Positions 17,053 through 28,360 of a stretch of 64,000 nucleotides of DNA are shown here, one piece after another (the first letter of the stretch is position 1; each line of letters starts with the position of its first letter). The stretch is taken from contig NZ_SSBK01000028.1 of assembly GCF_004795035.1 (NCBI RefSeq), forward strand, positions 1-64,000, given 5' to 3'. The DNA comes from Streptomyces sp. A0958 (lineage in GTDB: Bacteria; Actinomycetota; Actinomycetes; Streptomycetales; Streptomycetaceae). Below the pieces are notes generated by a model. That model searched no databases. It was given only the letters and a program-made list of their open reading frames with translations, and was not told the DNA's origin. The translations under genes were made by a program, and so were the position numbers.

Positions 17053-17547
17053 ATGGAGACTCCCGCTGAAGGCCCGCACCCCACACCCCTGCAGCTCCAC
17101 ATCGAGGCCTCACGGCTGCCCGGCCTCTCATGCCCGCCCGGCCCCGGGTTCCCCGGCCACGAGAACATCCACGTGGGCGTGCAGCGCAAGGACCGGCCCG
17201 GCGAACTCCTCGGCCTGCACCCGGGCGACGCGGCCGGCGCCCGCTGGACCCTGGACTGCACGGCGGCCCCGGAGGCGGACGGCGTCGTGGTCCGGGGGCC
17301 GTACGTGCAGAACCGGCTCGGCGGGCGCTTCGTCTACCTGTCCTGGGGCACGGTCGACGCCGACGGCCTGTTCTCCATGTTCCGGCGGGCCAAGCTGATG
17401 TTCGCCGACATCGACGCGGCCGTCCTGGAGGCGGCCGCGGGCTCCGGACACCTCACCGCACGGCTCCCGCTCTCCGACGCCGAGGGGCGGCCCCGCTGCG
17501 CCCGGGTCCGGCCGCCGGTCGTCCAGTGGTCGGCCACCGCGCCGTAA
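17053..17547 (+). CDS. DUF5990 family protein
   Basis: This 164-aa cytoplasmic protein of unknown function matches my recollection of DUF5990: LHIEASRLPG, GFPGHENIHVGVQRK, GDAAGARWTLDC, and RFVYLSWG followed by MFRRAKLMF. No catalytic motif is evident, and the family is common in actinobacteria. ATG 17053 is 6 nt after GATCAT with no Shine-Dalgarno (probable leaderless start). A strong hairpin follows the gene. Confidence 0.65.
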   Translation: METPAEGPHPTPLQLHIEASRLPGLSCPPGPGFPGHENIHVGVQRKDRPGELLGLHPGDAAGARWTLDCTAAPEADGVVVRGPYVQNRLGGRFVYLSWGTVDADGLFSMFRRAKLMFADIDAAVLEAAAGSGHLTARLPLSDAEGRPRCARVRPPVVQWSATAP

Positions 17548-17564
17548 GGGGTGCCCGACGCAGT

Positions 17565-17608
17565 CCGCCCCCTCCGGGCCCAGGGGGGGGGAGGCCCGGA
17601 GGGGGCGG
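17565..17608 (+). terminator. 16-bp hairpin terminator after DUF5990
   Basis: The arms 17565-17580 and 17593-17608 are perfectly complementary (16 bp) around a 12-nt G-rich loop. There is no T run, as is usual for Streptomyces terminators. The rest of the gap to 17920 holds a small dyad (GCTGAC 17827-17832, GTCAGC 17838-17843) that may be an operator for the next gene, and no ORF. Confidence 0.8.
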
Positions 17609-17826
17609 TGGCCGGGGGCGGCGGTGCGCGCCGTCCCGTGGGGGGTTGTGATGCGTGTTCCCGCCCAGAGCCGGGCCACGCATATGACGTACGCCACATT
17701 TAACGGCGGGCTCGTCACCCGATCGGCACCGGGCCGCGAAGAACCGCGCACTCTGCCCGCCGTCACCGCCGCGACCTGCGGCGATACCCCGTGGCAAGGA
17801 GGCCGCGCCGGGCCGTACGGGTGAAA

Positions 17827-17843
17827 GCTGACTCGGTGTCAGC
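17827..17843. promoter_or_regulatory. Small dyad upstream of the surface-protein gene
   Basis: GCTGAC-N5-GTCAGC is a perfect 6-bp inverted repeat about 80 nt before the surface-protein start, in a gap without ORFs. A regulator binding site is possible. Confidence 0.3.
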
Positions 17844-17920
17844 AGGCATGGGCGTCCGGGCGGCTGTTGGCTCGGACCCAGGACACACCCGCCAGCGCCC
17901 CTTGCTCGGAGGAAACCCCC

Positions 17921-18907
17921 ATGCGCCGTCCTGCCCGACTCGTGACCGGCACCGCTGCCGCGGCCCTTGCCGCCGCCGCGCTCGGCCTCAGCGCCGCCGC
18001 CCCGTCCGCGTACGGGGACGAGCCGGCACCCTTGCGGATCACCCCGGCGAGCGCCGCCCCGGGCGCCACGGTCACCGTGAACACCACCGCCTGCGGGAGC
18101 GACACCGGCGCCACCGGAGACGCGAGCGCGCTGGACGCCCCCCGCTTCCCGCTGGCGCCCGCCACGCTCAAGGAGGTGCTGGCCGGTTCGTTCCGGGTGC
18201 CCGGCAGCGTCGAACCCGGGCCGTACAGCATCGGCGTGGAGTGCGCGAACGGCAAGGAGACCACCGGCCGGATCGAGGTGAGGGCCGCGGACCGGGCGGC
18301 CGGTGACGGCGCCGACAGCGCGGCCGGCGCCTCGCGGGACGCGGCCGCCGGCCTCCCCGCCGGTTCCTCCGAGGACCCGGCCGAGATCCCCGAGGTTTCC
18401 GACACCTCCGACGCCTCCGACGCCTCCGACGCCTCCGACGCCTCCGACTACGACTTCACCGGCCCGAACGGCCTCGGCGGCCAGGCCGGGCGGGACGGTC
18501 AGGGCGGTCAGGGCGCCCTCGACGGCCTAAACGAGGCGGAGGCCGCCGGTTCCGCCCTCGTGCCGGACGCGCCCACGGACGCGGGCCGCACCACGACCAC
18601 CGAGCGCCCGGCACCTTCCGGCCACCAGAGCACGCCCGGCCGGGACGAGACCGGTTCCGGGTCCGGGCGGAACGAGACCGGGTCGGGCCGGGACGAGACC
18701 GGGTCGGGCGGGCGTGAGACCCCCACCGGTCCGCACACCTCGGCCGCGCCCACCGCCCCCTCGGGGCACGTGAAGACCGGGATCGGCGGCAGCGTCGGAC
18801 CGGACACCACCCAGATCGCGGCGGGAGCCGGCGTACTCGCCGCTGCCGCCGTCGGCGGAGCCTGGCTCCTGCGTCGCCGGGCGAGCGGCACGCAGGACGG
18901 CAGCTGA
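17921..18907 (+). CDS. Secreted, membrane-anchored surface protein with SDA repeats
   Basis: The 328-aa product has a Sec signal peptide (residues 1-35, ending SAYG) and a beta-rich domain with one Cys pair (about 36-115: ITPASAAPGATVTVNTTACG ... GVECANG). A long low-complexity linker follows, with SDASDASDA and repeated ETGSG/RDETGSG units. The C-terminus has a TM helix (about 298-318) and an RRR tail. ATG 17921 has CGGAGGAAA at ideal spacing. There is no LPXTG motif, but the next gene is a class F sortase and the layout matches its usual partner, so the two may form a surface assembly. The function is unknown. Confidence 0.75.
   Translation: MRRPARLVTGTAAAALAAAALGLSAAAPSAYGDEPAPLRITPASAAPGATVTVNTTACGSDTGATGDASALDAPRFPLAPATLKEVLAGSFRVPGSVEPGPYSIGVECANGKETTGRIEVRAADRAAGDGADSAAGASRDAAAGLPAGSSEDPAEIPEVSDTSDASDASDASDASDYDFTGPNGLGGQAGRDGQGGQGALDGLNEAEAAGSALVPDAPTDAGRTTTTERPAPSGHQSTPGRDETGSGSGRNETGSGRDETGSGGRETPTGPHTSAAPTAPSGHVKTGIGGSVGPDTTQIAAGAGVLAAAAVGGAWLLRRRASGTQDGS
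18396..18450 (+). repeat. 9-bp repeats encoding SDASDA
   Basis: Successive ACGCCTCCG-type 9-bp units encode Ser-Asp-Ala/Thr repeats in the linker of the surface protein. The reading frame is kept whatever the copy number. Confidence 0.8.
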
Positions 18908-18940
18908 CGGAGACATCCACCTCTCCGTCCCGCCCGGTAT

Positions 18941-18971
18941 CCGTCCCGGTGGCCACGCGCCACCGGGACGG
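18941..18971 (+). terminator. Hairpin between surface-protein gene and sortase
   Basis: CCGTCCCGGTGGC and GCCACCGGGACGG form a perfect 13-bp stem with a 5-nt loop. It sits 33 nt after the surface-protein stop and 28 nt before the sortase start, so it may attenuate read-through rather than fully terminate. It also makes the upstream in-frame start at 18949 unlikely. Confidence 0.65.
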
Positions 18972-18999
18972 GACCGTTCCGTTTCCCCGGAGGACGACC

Positions 19000-19623
19000 G
19001 TGTCCCAGAAGGCCAAGGGCTGGCTGCTCGTCATCGCGGCGCTGGCCGGTGTCTGGCTGATCAGGAACGGCGCCGACGCCCAGCTCACCCCGCCCGGCCC
19101 CGCCGCCGCCGAAGCCTTCGCCGCCGGCCCCGCCCTGCTGCCCGGGACGCCGGTCGCCGAACCCCTGCGCCCCTCCGCCCCCGTCCGCATCAGGATTCCC
19201 GCCATCCGGGTCGACGCGCCGATGATGCGCCTCGGGCTCGGCGCGGACGGCAGCCTCGACGTACCGCCGGCCGGGAACACCGACATCGTCGGCTGGTACA
19301 AGGACGGCACCCCACCCGGCGCCAAGGGCACGGCGATCGTGGCCGGCCATGTCGACAACACCCAGGGCCCCTCCGTCTTCTACGACCTGGGCTCACTGAA
19401 GAAGGGCAGCACCGTCGAGGTGGACCGGCAGGACGGCCGTACCGCCGTCTTCACGCTCGACGCGATCGAGGTGTACGAGAGCGAGGACTTCCCCGACCGG
19501 CGGGTGTACGGCGCCTCGGAGCACGCCTCGCTGCGGCTGATCACCTGCGGCGGCGGGTTCTCCGAGTCGACGGGCTACCGGGGCAACGTGGTGGCGTACG
19601 CCCACCTCACCGGCGTGCGATGA
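19000..19623 (+). CDS. Class F sortase
   Basis: The 207-aa transpeptidase has an N-terminal TM (about residues 8-25). The active-site triad is readable: His117 in VAGHVDN, Cys183 in LRLITCGGGF and Arg194 in GYRGNVV. The short size and the TCGG context are those of actinobacterial class F sortases, which cleave LPXTG-like motifs, although their physiological substrates are mostly undefined. GTG 19000 has GGAGG 6 nt upstream. The gene follows the surface protein in the same direction. The hairpin between them suggests different expression levels. Confidence 0.85.
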   Translation: MSQKAKGWLLVIAALAGVWLIRNGADAQLTPPGPAAAEAFAAGPALLPGTPVAEPLRPSAPVRIRIPAIRVDAPMMRLGLGADGSLDVPPAGNTDIVGWYKDGTPPGAKGTAIVAGHVDNTQGPSVFYDLGSLKKGSTVEVDRQDGRTAVFTLDAIEVYESEDFPDRRVYGASEHASLRLITCGGGFSESTGYRGNVVAYAHLTGVR

Positions 19624-19632
19624 GGACGCCGC

Positions 19633-20421
19633 TCAGCTCTGCCACTGGTCGAAGGCGAGCTTGGCGACCAGCGAGAAGACGACCACCAGCAGCACTCCAC
19701 GCACGAACTCGCTGCCCTTGCGCAGCGCCATCCGCGCCCCGAGCAGACCGCCCGCCAGGTTGAACACCGCCATCAGCGCGGCCAGTTGCCACAGCACGTT
19801 GCCCTGATAAGCGAACATCGCCAGGGCGCCGGCGTTGGTGCAGACGTTGACGATCTTGGCGGTGGCGGAGGCCGTCAGCAGGTCGAGGTGGAGCACCGCG
19901 GTCAGGGCCAGTACCAGGAAGGTGCCCGTGCCCGGCCCGAACAGTCCGTCGTACAGGCCGATGCCGCCGCCCACCAGGACGATCGCGGTGACCGTACGGG
20001 CCCGGGTGACCAGGGGCGGGACGCCGTCCCCGGCCGCCCGGCCGAACTGGGGCCGCAGCATCACGAACGCGGCGACCGCCAGCAGCACCACCATGATCAC
20101 CGGGCGCAGCACGTCACTGCTGATCCCGGCGGCGAAGAACGCGCCGGTCATCGACCCCGCCAGGGCCGCGAGCCCGATCCGTACGGCCGTGCCGACCTTC
20201 ACCGGCGCCTTGCGCGCGTAGGTGACGGCGGCGCCCGAGGTGCCGACGATGGCGACCGCCTTGTTGGTGCCGAGGATCTGCGCGGCCGGCAGGTGCGGGA
20301 GCCCCAGCAGCAGCGCGGGCAGCAGGAGCAGTCCGCCGCCCCCGACCACCGCGTCGATCCAGCCTGCCGCGGCTGCGGCGAGGCAGAGCACGACGAGTGT
20401 GGTCAGGGTGATGTCCGGCAT
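19633..20421 (-). CDS. TauE/SafE (TSUP) family membrane permease
   Basis: The 262-aa inner-membrane protein has about eight TM helices and the TSUP signatures GWIDAVVGGGGLLLLPAL near the N-terminus and GLYDGLFGPGTGTFLVLAL in the middle. Family members export sulfite, sulfoacetate or related anions; the substrate here is unknown. It converges with the sortase gene, 9 nt apart. ATG 20421 follows TAGGGT by 7 nt without a Shine-Dalgarno, so a leaderless mRNA is likely. Confidence 0.88.
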   Translation of the reverse strand: MPDITLTTLVVLCLAAAAAGWIDAVVGGGGLLLLPALLLGLPHLPAAQILGTNKAVAIVGTSGAAVTYARKAPVKVGTAVRIGLAALAGSMTGAFFAAGISSDVLRPVIMVVLLAVAAFVMLRPQFGRAAGDGVPPLVTRARTVTAIVLVGGGIGLYDGLFGPGTGTFLVLALTAVLHLDLLTASATAKIVNVCTNAGALAMFAYQGNVLWQLAALMAVFNLAGGLLGARMALRKGSEFVRGVLLVVVFSLVAKLAFDQWQS

Positions 20422-20675
20422 GAACGCGACCCTAAGGAGCGGACGCGTGTGCCGTCCAACCATCTCGGGGGTGCGGCCGGAAAGTTGAGCCAACTCTGAG
20501 GTTCCCGCAGCCCACGCCCCTTTTTCCCGGCCGCCGGCGGCCTCACACGCCCTCCTCGTGGGTGCTGAGCGCAAGGTTCCTCCCGGGAAACAGCCCTGTC
20601 GCACGCGCCGAGGGCCGGAGGAACCTCCGAACGGGTACTTCCGGCCATCCGGGCCCCCGGTCGTACGCTTGATCC

Positions 20676-21605
20676 ATGAACCAGGGCTGGCACGCGCGCG
20701 ACATACCCGACCAGAGCGGCCGCACGGCCGTGGTGACGGGAGCCAACAGCGGAATCGGGCTGATCACGGCGCGGGAGCTGGCCCGCAGCGGGGCCCGGGT
20801 GCTGCTCGCCTGCCGCGACGAGCGGCGCGGCAAGGAGGCGGCGGCCCGCATCCGGTACGCGGTGCGGGGCGCGGACGTGGAGTTCGCCGCACTGGATCTG
20901 GCCGATCTCTCCTCCGTACGCGAGTTCGCCGCGGACTACCGGGAGGACCGGCTCGACCTGCTGATCAACAACGCCGGTGTGATGGCCCTTCCGTACGGGC
21001 GGACCGCCGACGGTTTCGAGACCCAGTTCGGCGTCAACCACCTGGGCCACTTCGCGCTCACCGGACTGCTGCTGCCCAAGTTGCTGGCCACTCCGGGCGC
21101 CCGGGTGGTGAGCGTGTCCAGCGGGCTGCACGCACTGGCCGACATCGACATGGGCGACCTCAACAGCGAGCGAAACTACCGCCGCTGGATCGCCTACGGC
21201 CGCTCGAAGACGGCCAACCTGCTCTTCGTCCACGAGCTGGCCCGGCGGGCCACGGCGGCGGGCAGCGGCCTGGTCGCCGCCGCCGCGCATCCCGGCTACG
21301 CGTCGACCAACCTCCAGACGGCGGGCGCCCGGATGGAGAACCGCAGGACGGCGGAGCGGGTCATGGAGCTCGGCAACCGCGTCATCGCCCAGCCGGCGTC
21401 GGCCGGTGCCCTGCCCACCCTGTACGCGGCCACCGCGCCGGGGGTGCGCCCCGACTCGTTCACCGGGCCGCGGCTGCTGGGGTGGCGCGGCGCGCCCCGC
21501 CCGGCCTGGCGGGCGGGCTGGACGCGCAGCGACGTGGCGGGCGAGCGCCTGTGGGTGGCCTCGGAGCAGCTGACCGGGGTGACCTACGCGGGGCTCGGGT
21601 CCTGA
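20676..21605 (+). CDS. Short-chain dehydrogenase/reductase (retinol dehydrogenase-like)
   Basis: The 309-aa SDR has the NAD(P)-binding TGANSGIG motif (residues 22-29), the LINNAGVM strand, a catalytic Ser in VSSGLH and the YGRSK active site (Tyr/Lys). The HPGYASTNLQ segment is typical of the protochlorophyllide/retinol dehydrogenase-like SDRs. The substrate is unknown. ATG 20676 is 6 nt after TACGCT with no ribosome site, so it is probably leaderless. It diverges from the TSUP gene. Confidence 0.88.
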   Translation: MNQGWHARDIPDQSGRTAVVTGANSGIGLITARELARSGARVLLACRDERRGKEAAARIRYAVRGADVEFAALDLADLSSVREFAADYREDRLDLLINNAGVMALPYGRTADGFETQFGVNHLGHFALTGLLLPKLLATPGARVVSVSSGLHALADIDMGDLNSERNYRRWIAYGRSKTANLLFVHELARRATAAGSGLVAAAAHPGYASTNLQTAGARMENRRTAERVMELGNRVIAQPASAGALPTLYAATAPGVRPDSFTGPRLLGWRGAPRPAWRAGWTRSDVAGERLWVASEQLTGVTYAGLGS

Positions 21606-21626
21606 GCCCCGCGCGGGCCCCGGGGC

Positions 21627-22037
21627 TCAGCCCTGGTCCTGGACGGCGGACGGGTCCATCCAGATGACCTCCCAGATGTGGTGGTCCGGGTCCTGGAAGG
21701 ACCGGCCGTACATGAAGCCGAGGTCCTGCGGCTCGTTGGCGGGCGATCCGCCGTTGGCGAGGGCGGCGTCGGCCAGCTCGTCCACCTTCTCGCGGCTGTC
21801 GGCGCTGAGCGCGAGGATCACCTCGGTGGACGCCGAGGCGTCCGCGATCTCCTTCTTGGTGAAGTCCTTGAAGCGCTCCTCCTGGAGGAACATGGCGAAG
21901 ATCGTGTCGCTGATGACGAGACAGGCGGTGCGCTCGTCGCTGAACTGCGGGTTGAAGGAGTAGCCCAGCTTGCCGAAGAAGCCCTTGGCCGTCTCCAGGT
22001 CCTTGACCGGCAGGTTCACGAAGATCATCTGAGGCAT
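21627..22037 (-). CDS. VOC (glyoxalase/bleomycin resistance) family protein
   Basis: The 136-aa product has two VOC beta-alpha-beta-beta-beta modules: VNLPVKDLETAKGFFGKLGY (residues 7-26) and a C-terminal DLGFMYGRSFQDPDHHIWEVI with the metal-type His/Glu residues. Family members bind divalent metals and act on small electrophiles or sequester antibiotics. Specificity cannot be assigned. It converges with the SDR gene. Confidence 0.85.
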   Translation of the reverse strand: MPQMIFVNLPVKDLETAKGFFGKLGYSFNPQFSDERTACLVISDTIFAMFLQEERFKDFTKKEIADASASTEVILALSADSREKVDELADAALANGGSPANEPQDLGFMYGRSFQDPDHHIWEVIWMDPSAVQDQG

Positions 22038-22087
22038 GGCCGTCTCACTCTCTCGGTGCGTGTTCCGTATGCGTCCGGCGTACGCGA

Positions 22088-22265
22088 TGTGTGTCTATAT
22101 GTGTGTCTGTGTGTGCGTCTGTGTGTGCGTCTGTCGAATACGTGTCGACAGATAGACGCCCGGGCCGCCGGAAACTCATCGGTGGCGGGCGGCAGATCCT
22201 TCCGCGCGGCCAGATCCTTCCGCGCGGCCAGATCCTTCCGGGCGGCGAATCCTTTCCGCGCGGCG
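22088..22265. repeat. GT-rich microsatellite and 18-bp tandem repeats
   Basis: 22088-22135 is a TGTGTCTGTGTGTGCG-type stretch, unusual for this GC-rich genome. 22194-22265 holds four 18-bp units (AGATCCTTCCGCGCGGCC), the first two identical and the last two diverged. Both lie in the gap between the VOC gene and the regulator gene and overlap no convincing ORF. Confidence 0.8.
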
Positions 22266-22287
22266 CCGGACGGAAAACCTCGGGCGC

Positions 22288-23292
22288 TCAGGACACCGCG
22301 AGCGGCGCCCCGCCCCGCAGCAGCGAGCCGCCGAGCGGGGTCAGGGTGTGCAGGACCGAGCTGCCGTGCCGCAGTGTGTGGACGAGGCCCGCCTCGCGCA
22401 GCACGCAGGCGTGCTGGCTGGCCGAGGCGAGGGAGACCCCGGCGCGGCGGGCCAGTTCGCTGGTCGTGCAGCCGTCGCCGATGGCCCGCAGGACCGTGGA
22501 GCGGGTCTGGCCGAGTAACCGGCCGAGCCAGGGGCCCGGTTCGGCGAAGCCGGGGGCCGCGGGGTGGGCGACCGGGTAGACGAGGACGGGCGGGAGCAGC
22601 GGGTCGCGCAGGACGACGGGGGCGCCCCGGCAGAAGAACGACGGCTGGAGGAGCAGCCCGCGCCCGTCCAGGTGGAGGTCGCGGTCGACGGGGTAGTCCG
22701 CCTCCAGGACGGGCGCCCGCCAGCGGATCACCGGCGGGAGCGAGGCGAGCAGTGCGTCGCTGCCGCCGTCCAGGAGGGCACGGCCCCGGATCGCGCGGTC
22801 GGCCTCGACGGCGGACTGGATGTGCGGCCAGTACGGCTCTACGGCGGCGCGGTGGTAGTCCCGCAAAATTCCGACGAGCCGGCCCAAGTGCTCGGTACCG
22901 CCCTCGCGCAGCGGTTCGAGCCGGGCGCGCCGGGCCGTGCGCCGGGCGCCTGGCGCGCCCCGGTCGTCCACCATCGCGATCTCGGCCCGCAGACGCTCGG
23001 GCGGCGTCGCGCGCACGGCCTCCATTCCGGCGTCGGGGCCGAGCGGTTCGGCGCTTTCCTGAGAAGGCGTCAGGAAGTCGGGGAAATAACCGCGCGGCGG
23101 AACCACCGCGGACAGCAGACGCACTTCACCGCTCAACCGTGGACGGGTTTCCGCGCGCCATTTTCCGAACACCGCGGAAGCCCTCCGGTCCCTCAGCCGG
23201 TGAAAGCTGAGAATGGTCTCCCACAGCGCGTCCGGCCCGGCGGCCATCCGCACCTTGGAAAGGTCCCATCCGGAAACATGGATACGCAGCAC
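22288..23292 (-). CDS. ArsR-like winged-helix transcriptional regulator
   Basis: The 334-aa protein has a long N-terminal region (residues 1-260, similar to the DUF5937-type domain of Streptomyces regulators) and a C-terminal winged helix (about 265-330). The HTH is CTTSELARRAGVSLASASQHACVLREAGLV, followed by the wing HGSSVLHTLT. It lacks the metal-binding Cys of classic ArsR, so the signal is unknown. GTG 23292 has GGGAG upstream; the frame stays open upstream to 23616, but that part looks noncoding. Confidence 0.75.
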   Translation of the reverse strand: MLRIHVSGWDLSKVRMAAGPDALWETILSFHRLRDRRASAVFGKWRAETRPRLSGEVRLLSAVVPPRGYFPDFLTPSQESAEPLGPDAGMEAVRATPPERLRAEIAMVDDRGAPGARRTARRARLEPLREGGTEHLGRLVGILRDYHRAAVEPYWPHIQSAVEADRAIRGRALLDGGSDALLASLPPVIRWRAPVLEADYPVDRDLHLDGRGLLLQPSFFCRGAPVVLRDPLLPPVLVYPVAHPAAPGFAEPGPWLGRLLGQTRSTVLRAIGDGCTTSELARRAGVSLASASQHACVLREAGLVHTLRHGSSVLHTLTPLGGSLLRGGAPLAVS

Positions 23293-23808
23293 CGAACTCC
23301 CACCCCTTGCACCTGCAATTACCCCTTCGCAAGTGTATGCGAACCGTAACAGCACGTCACCACGGGGTTTCGGCCAGAGGTGAAACGTCTCGCCCGGACC
23401 CGCCGCCGGACGAAAGGCTGTACGACGTCGGGTGCGATTCCGGAGCCACCGGAAGAGCGAGTGAAGGCCGTGGGGGGTTTTGCTCGTTCGGCGGCGGTTG
23501 GCAATGGTGCGGCTCCGCACTCGACGGGGGTAAGCCGGGTGCGGCCCGTGGGTGGGGACCCATGGGCCGCACCCTGGTCCGTTCAGGCCGACTTCTTTGC
23601 GTATTAAACGAAGCAATGTCCGCTGGTAACCTGAGCGGTTAACCGGAGTGGAATTTACCCAGACATGACAACAACTGGTGGGTGGCTACGACAAGGCGGC
23701 GGCACCCCCGCACAGGGTGCCGCCGCCTCCGGAATTCCGCGGCGGCCACCGGTTCGGTGAGGGTCGGACGAACCGGCGGCGCCTGCGGAATCAGTGGGTG
23801 GTGCCGCG
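23293..23808. other. Intergenic region, no gene seen
   Basis: This 516-bp gap lies between the regulator (minus) and the 3' end of ppdK (minus). Apart from the hairpin at 23695-23727 I see no ORF with coding bias and a ribosome site, and no RNA gene. Open frames here are short and Arg/Gly-rich, as expected from GC composition. Confidence 0.6.
23695..23727 (-). terminator. Hairpin terminator after ppdK
   Basis: GGCGGCGGCACCC and GGGTGCCGCCGCC pair perfectly over 13 bp with a 7-nt loop, about 80 nt beyond the ppdK stop codon. Confidence 0.75.
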
Positions 23809-26520
<2,712 letters not shown>

Positions 26521-27071
26521 GGGTCTCGACTCCTCGAGGACGCGGTGGCTGCCCTGACGGCGAGGAACATACCCAGATCGAAGGTGTGCCGGTACGTCCA
26601 CTTGCGCGTCGTACGGCCGTAACCACCCGTCCGCCAGCAGATCGAAAGTCACCCGGTCGACGGGCCCCGTGAAGCGATGCGTTCAGGACTCGTACACAGG
26701 ATTACGCAGAGCGCGCCGATACCCGCAGTTCGATGGCTGAAAGTAACCGAAGCCTCGATCGATCAAAGTGGAGCCACCTGGCACCCAGTGCCACCATTTG
26801 AGAAGTGCAGCCCCCGATTTCGCGCTCATCAGAGCGCGACCTACCTCAGAGTGGCGAGAATCACGCCGGAATGGCCGCTCAGATGTCACCATCCGGACAC
26901 CCGTTTGATAACTCTAAGCGAGGCGATGATCACGCAGAGGCGCCGAGTGAGGGTCATAGGTATACACAAAGCATCGTTCCGTGGTCCGGGGGCCCGATTC
27001 GCGCCCCATGAAGCGCTCAGATGAGCAAAGGACTCGGGGGGCACCGGGTGCCCTCCCCTCACACGGCCCCC
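26521..27071. other. Intergenic region upstream of ppdK, lower GC
   Basis: This 551-bp, somewhat AT-richer stretch between ppdK and dus (both minus) should hold the ppdK promoter and leader. One small hairpin is present (CGCGCTC 26821-26827 with GAGCGCG 26832-26838, 4-nt loop). An open minus frame at 26683-26892 lacks a ribosome site and resembles no known protein. No RNA gene was recognised. Confidence 0.5.
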
Positions 27072-28220
27072 TCAGCCCCCGGAGGTGTCCAGCTCCGCGT
27101 CTGCGCCGACGCCCGCGCAGTCGTACGGGTCCTTCAGCCAACCGTCCGGGAGAGCCACCCGGTTGTTACCGGAGGTGCGTCCGCGCGGCCCGTCCGCGCC
27201 GTCCGGCCACGGCTGGTCGAGGTCCAGCTCCTGGAGCTGGGAGCCCAGCTCCTCCAGGGACGAGGTGATCGCCAGCTTCTTGCGCATCTCGGAGCCGACC
27301 GCGAAGCCCTTGAGGTACCAGGCCACGTGCTTGCGGAAGTCGATCACGCCCCGTGCCTCGTCGCCGATCCACTCCCCCAGCAGCGTCGCGTGGCGCAGCA
27401 TGACGTCCGCGACGGTGCGCAGCGTGGGCGCCTGCCGCGTCCCCGTGCCCTCGAACGCGCTGACCAGGTCGCCGAAGAGCCAGGGGCGGCCCAGGCAGCC
27501 ACGGCCCACGACGACGCCGTCGCAGCCGGTCTCGCGCATCATGCGCAGGGCGTCGTCCGCGCACCAGATGTCGCCGTTGCCGAGGACGGGGATCTCCGGG
27601 ACGTGCTCCTTGAGGCGGGCGATGGCCTCCCAGTCGGCGGTGCCGCCGTAGTGCTGGGCGGTCGTCCGGCCGTGCATGGCGACCGCCGTGACGCCCTCCT
27701 CCACGGCGATCCGGCCGGCGTCGAGGAAGGTGAGGTGGTCGTCGTCGATGCCCTTGCGCATCTTGATGGTCACGGGCAGGTCCCCGGCCCGCGAGACGGC
27801 CTCGTGCAGGATCGCGCGCAGCAGCGGCCGCTTGTACGGGAGGGCCGAGCCGCCGCCCTTGCGGGTGACCTTGGGGACGGGGCAGCCGAAGTTCAGGTCG
27901 ATGTGGTCGGCCAGGTCCTCGTCCACGATCATGCGGACCGCCTTGCCGACCGTGACCGGGTCCACTCCGTACAACTGGATGGAGCGGGGGGTCTCGCTCG
28001 CGTCGAAGTGGATGAGCTGCATGGTCTTCTCGTTGCGCTCGACCAGGGCCCTCGTCGTGATCATCTCGCTGACGAACAGCCCCTTGCCGCCGGAGAACTC
28101 CCGGCACAGCGTGCGGAAGGGGGCGTTGGTGATGCCGGCCATGGGGGCGAGGACCACCGGCGGCTGCACGGTGTGCGGGCCGATGCGGAGCAGCGGGGGC
28201 GAGGGGGCGAGCGTGGTCAT
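27072..28220 (-). CDS. dus: tRNA-dihydrouridine synthase
   Basis: The 382-aa flavoenzyme reduces uridines in tRNA D-loops using NADPH and FMN. The TIM-barrel N-terminus APMAGITNAPFR, the catalytic Cys in DLNFGCPVPKVTRKGGGSAL, the FMN/RNA contacts TIKMRKGID and HGRTTAQHY, and the phosphate site GNGDI ... GRGCLGRPWLF are all visible. The C-terminal helical tRNA-binding domain is complete. ATG 28220 is 6 nt after GACAAT with no Shine-Dalgarno, so the start is probably leaderless. Confidence 0.95.
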   Translation of the reverse strand: MTTLAPSPPLLRIGPHTVQPPVVLAPMAGITNAPFRTLCREFSGGKGLFVSEMITTRALVERNEKTMQLIHFDASETPRSIQLYGVDPVTVGKAVRMIVDEDLADHIDLNFGCPVPKVTRKGGGSALPYKRPLLRAILHEAVSRAGDLPVTIKMRKGIDDDHLTFLDAGRIAVEEGVTAVAMHGRTTAQHYGGTADWEAIARLKEHVPEIPVLGNGDIWCADDALRMMRETGCDGVVVGRGCLGRPWLFGDLVSAFEGTGTRQAPTLRTVADVMLRHATLLGEWIGDEARGVIDFRKHVAWYLKGFAVGSEMRKKLAITSSLEELGSQLQELDLDQPWPDGADGPRGRTSGNNRVALPDGWLKDPYDCAGVGADAELDTSGG

Positions 28221-28360
28221 GGCCCCATTGTCCCGTATCCGGGCCACTGCTCGGTGGGCGGCCGGGGCCCGCCGGGGGCGGCGAAAGGGCGGGCGTTGCC
28301 GGACCCCGGCCGTAGCGTGGGGTTTCCGGCAAGGAGCCGGCCGAGAAGGAGATGAAAGCC

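Noticed and set aside
22194..22265. Short direct repeats considered as a CRISPR array
   Set aside because: The units are contiguous (18 bp) without spacers and no cas genes are near. The same holds for 35834-35928 and 4345-4480.
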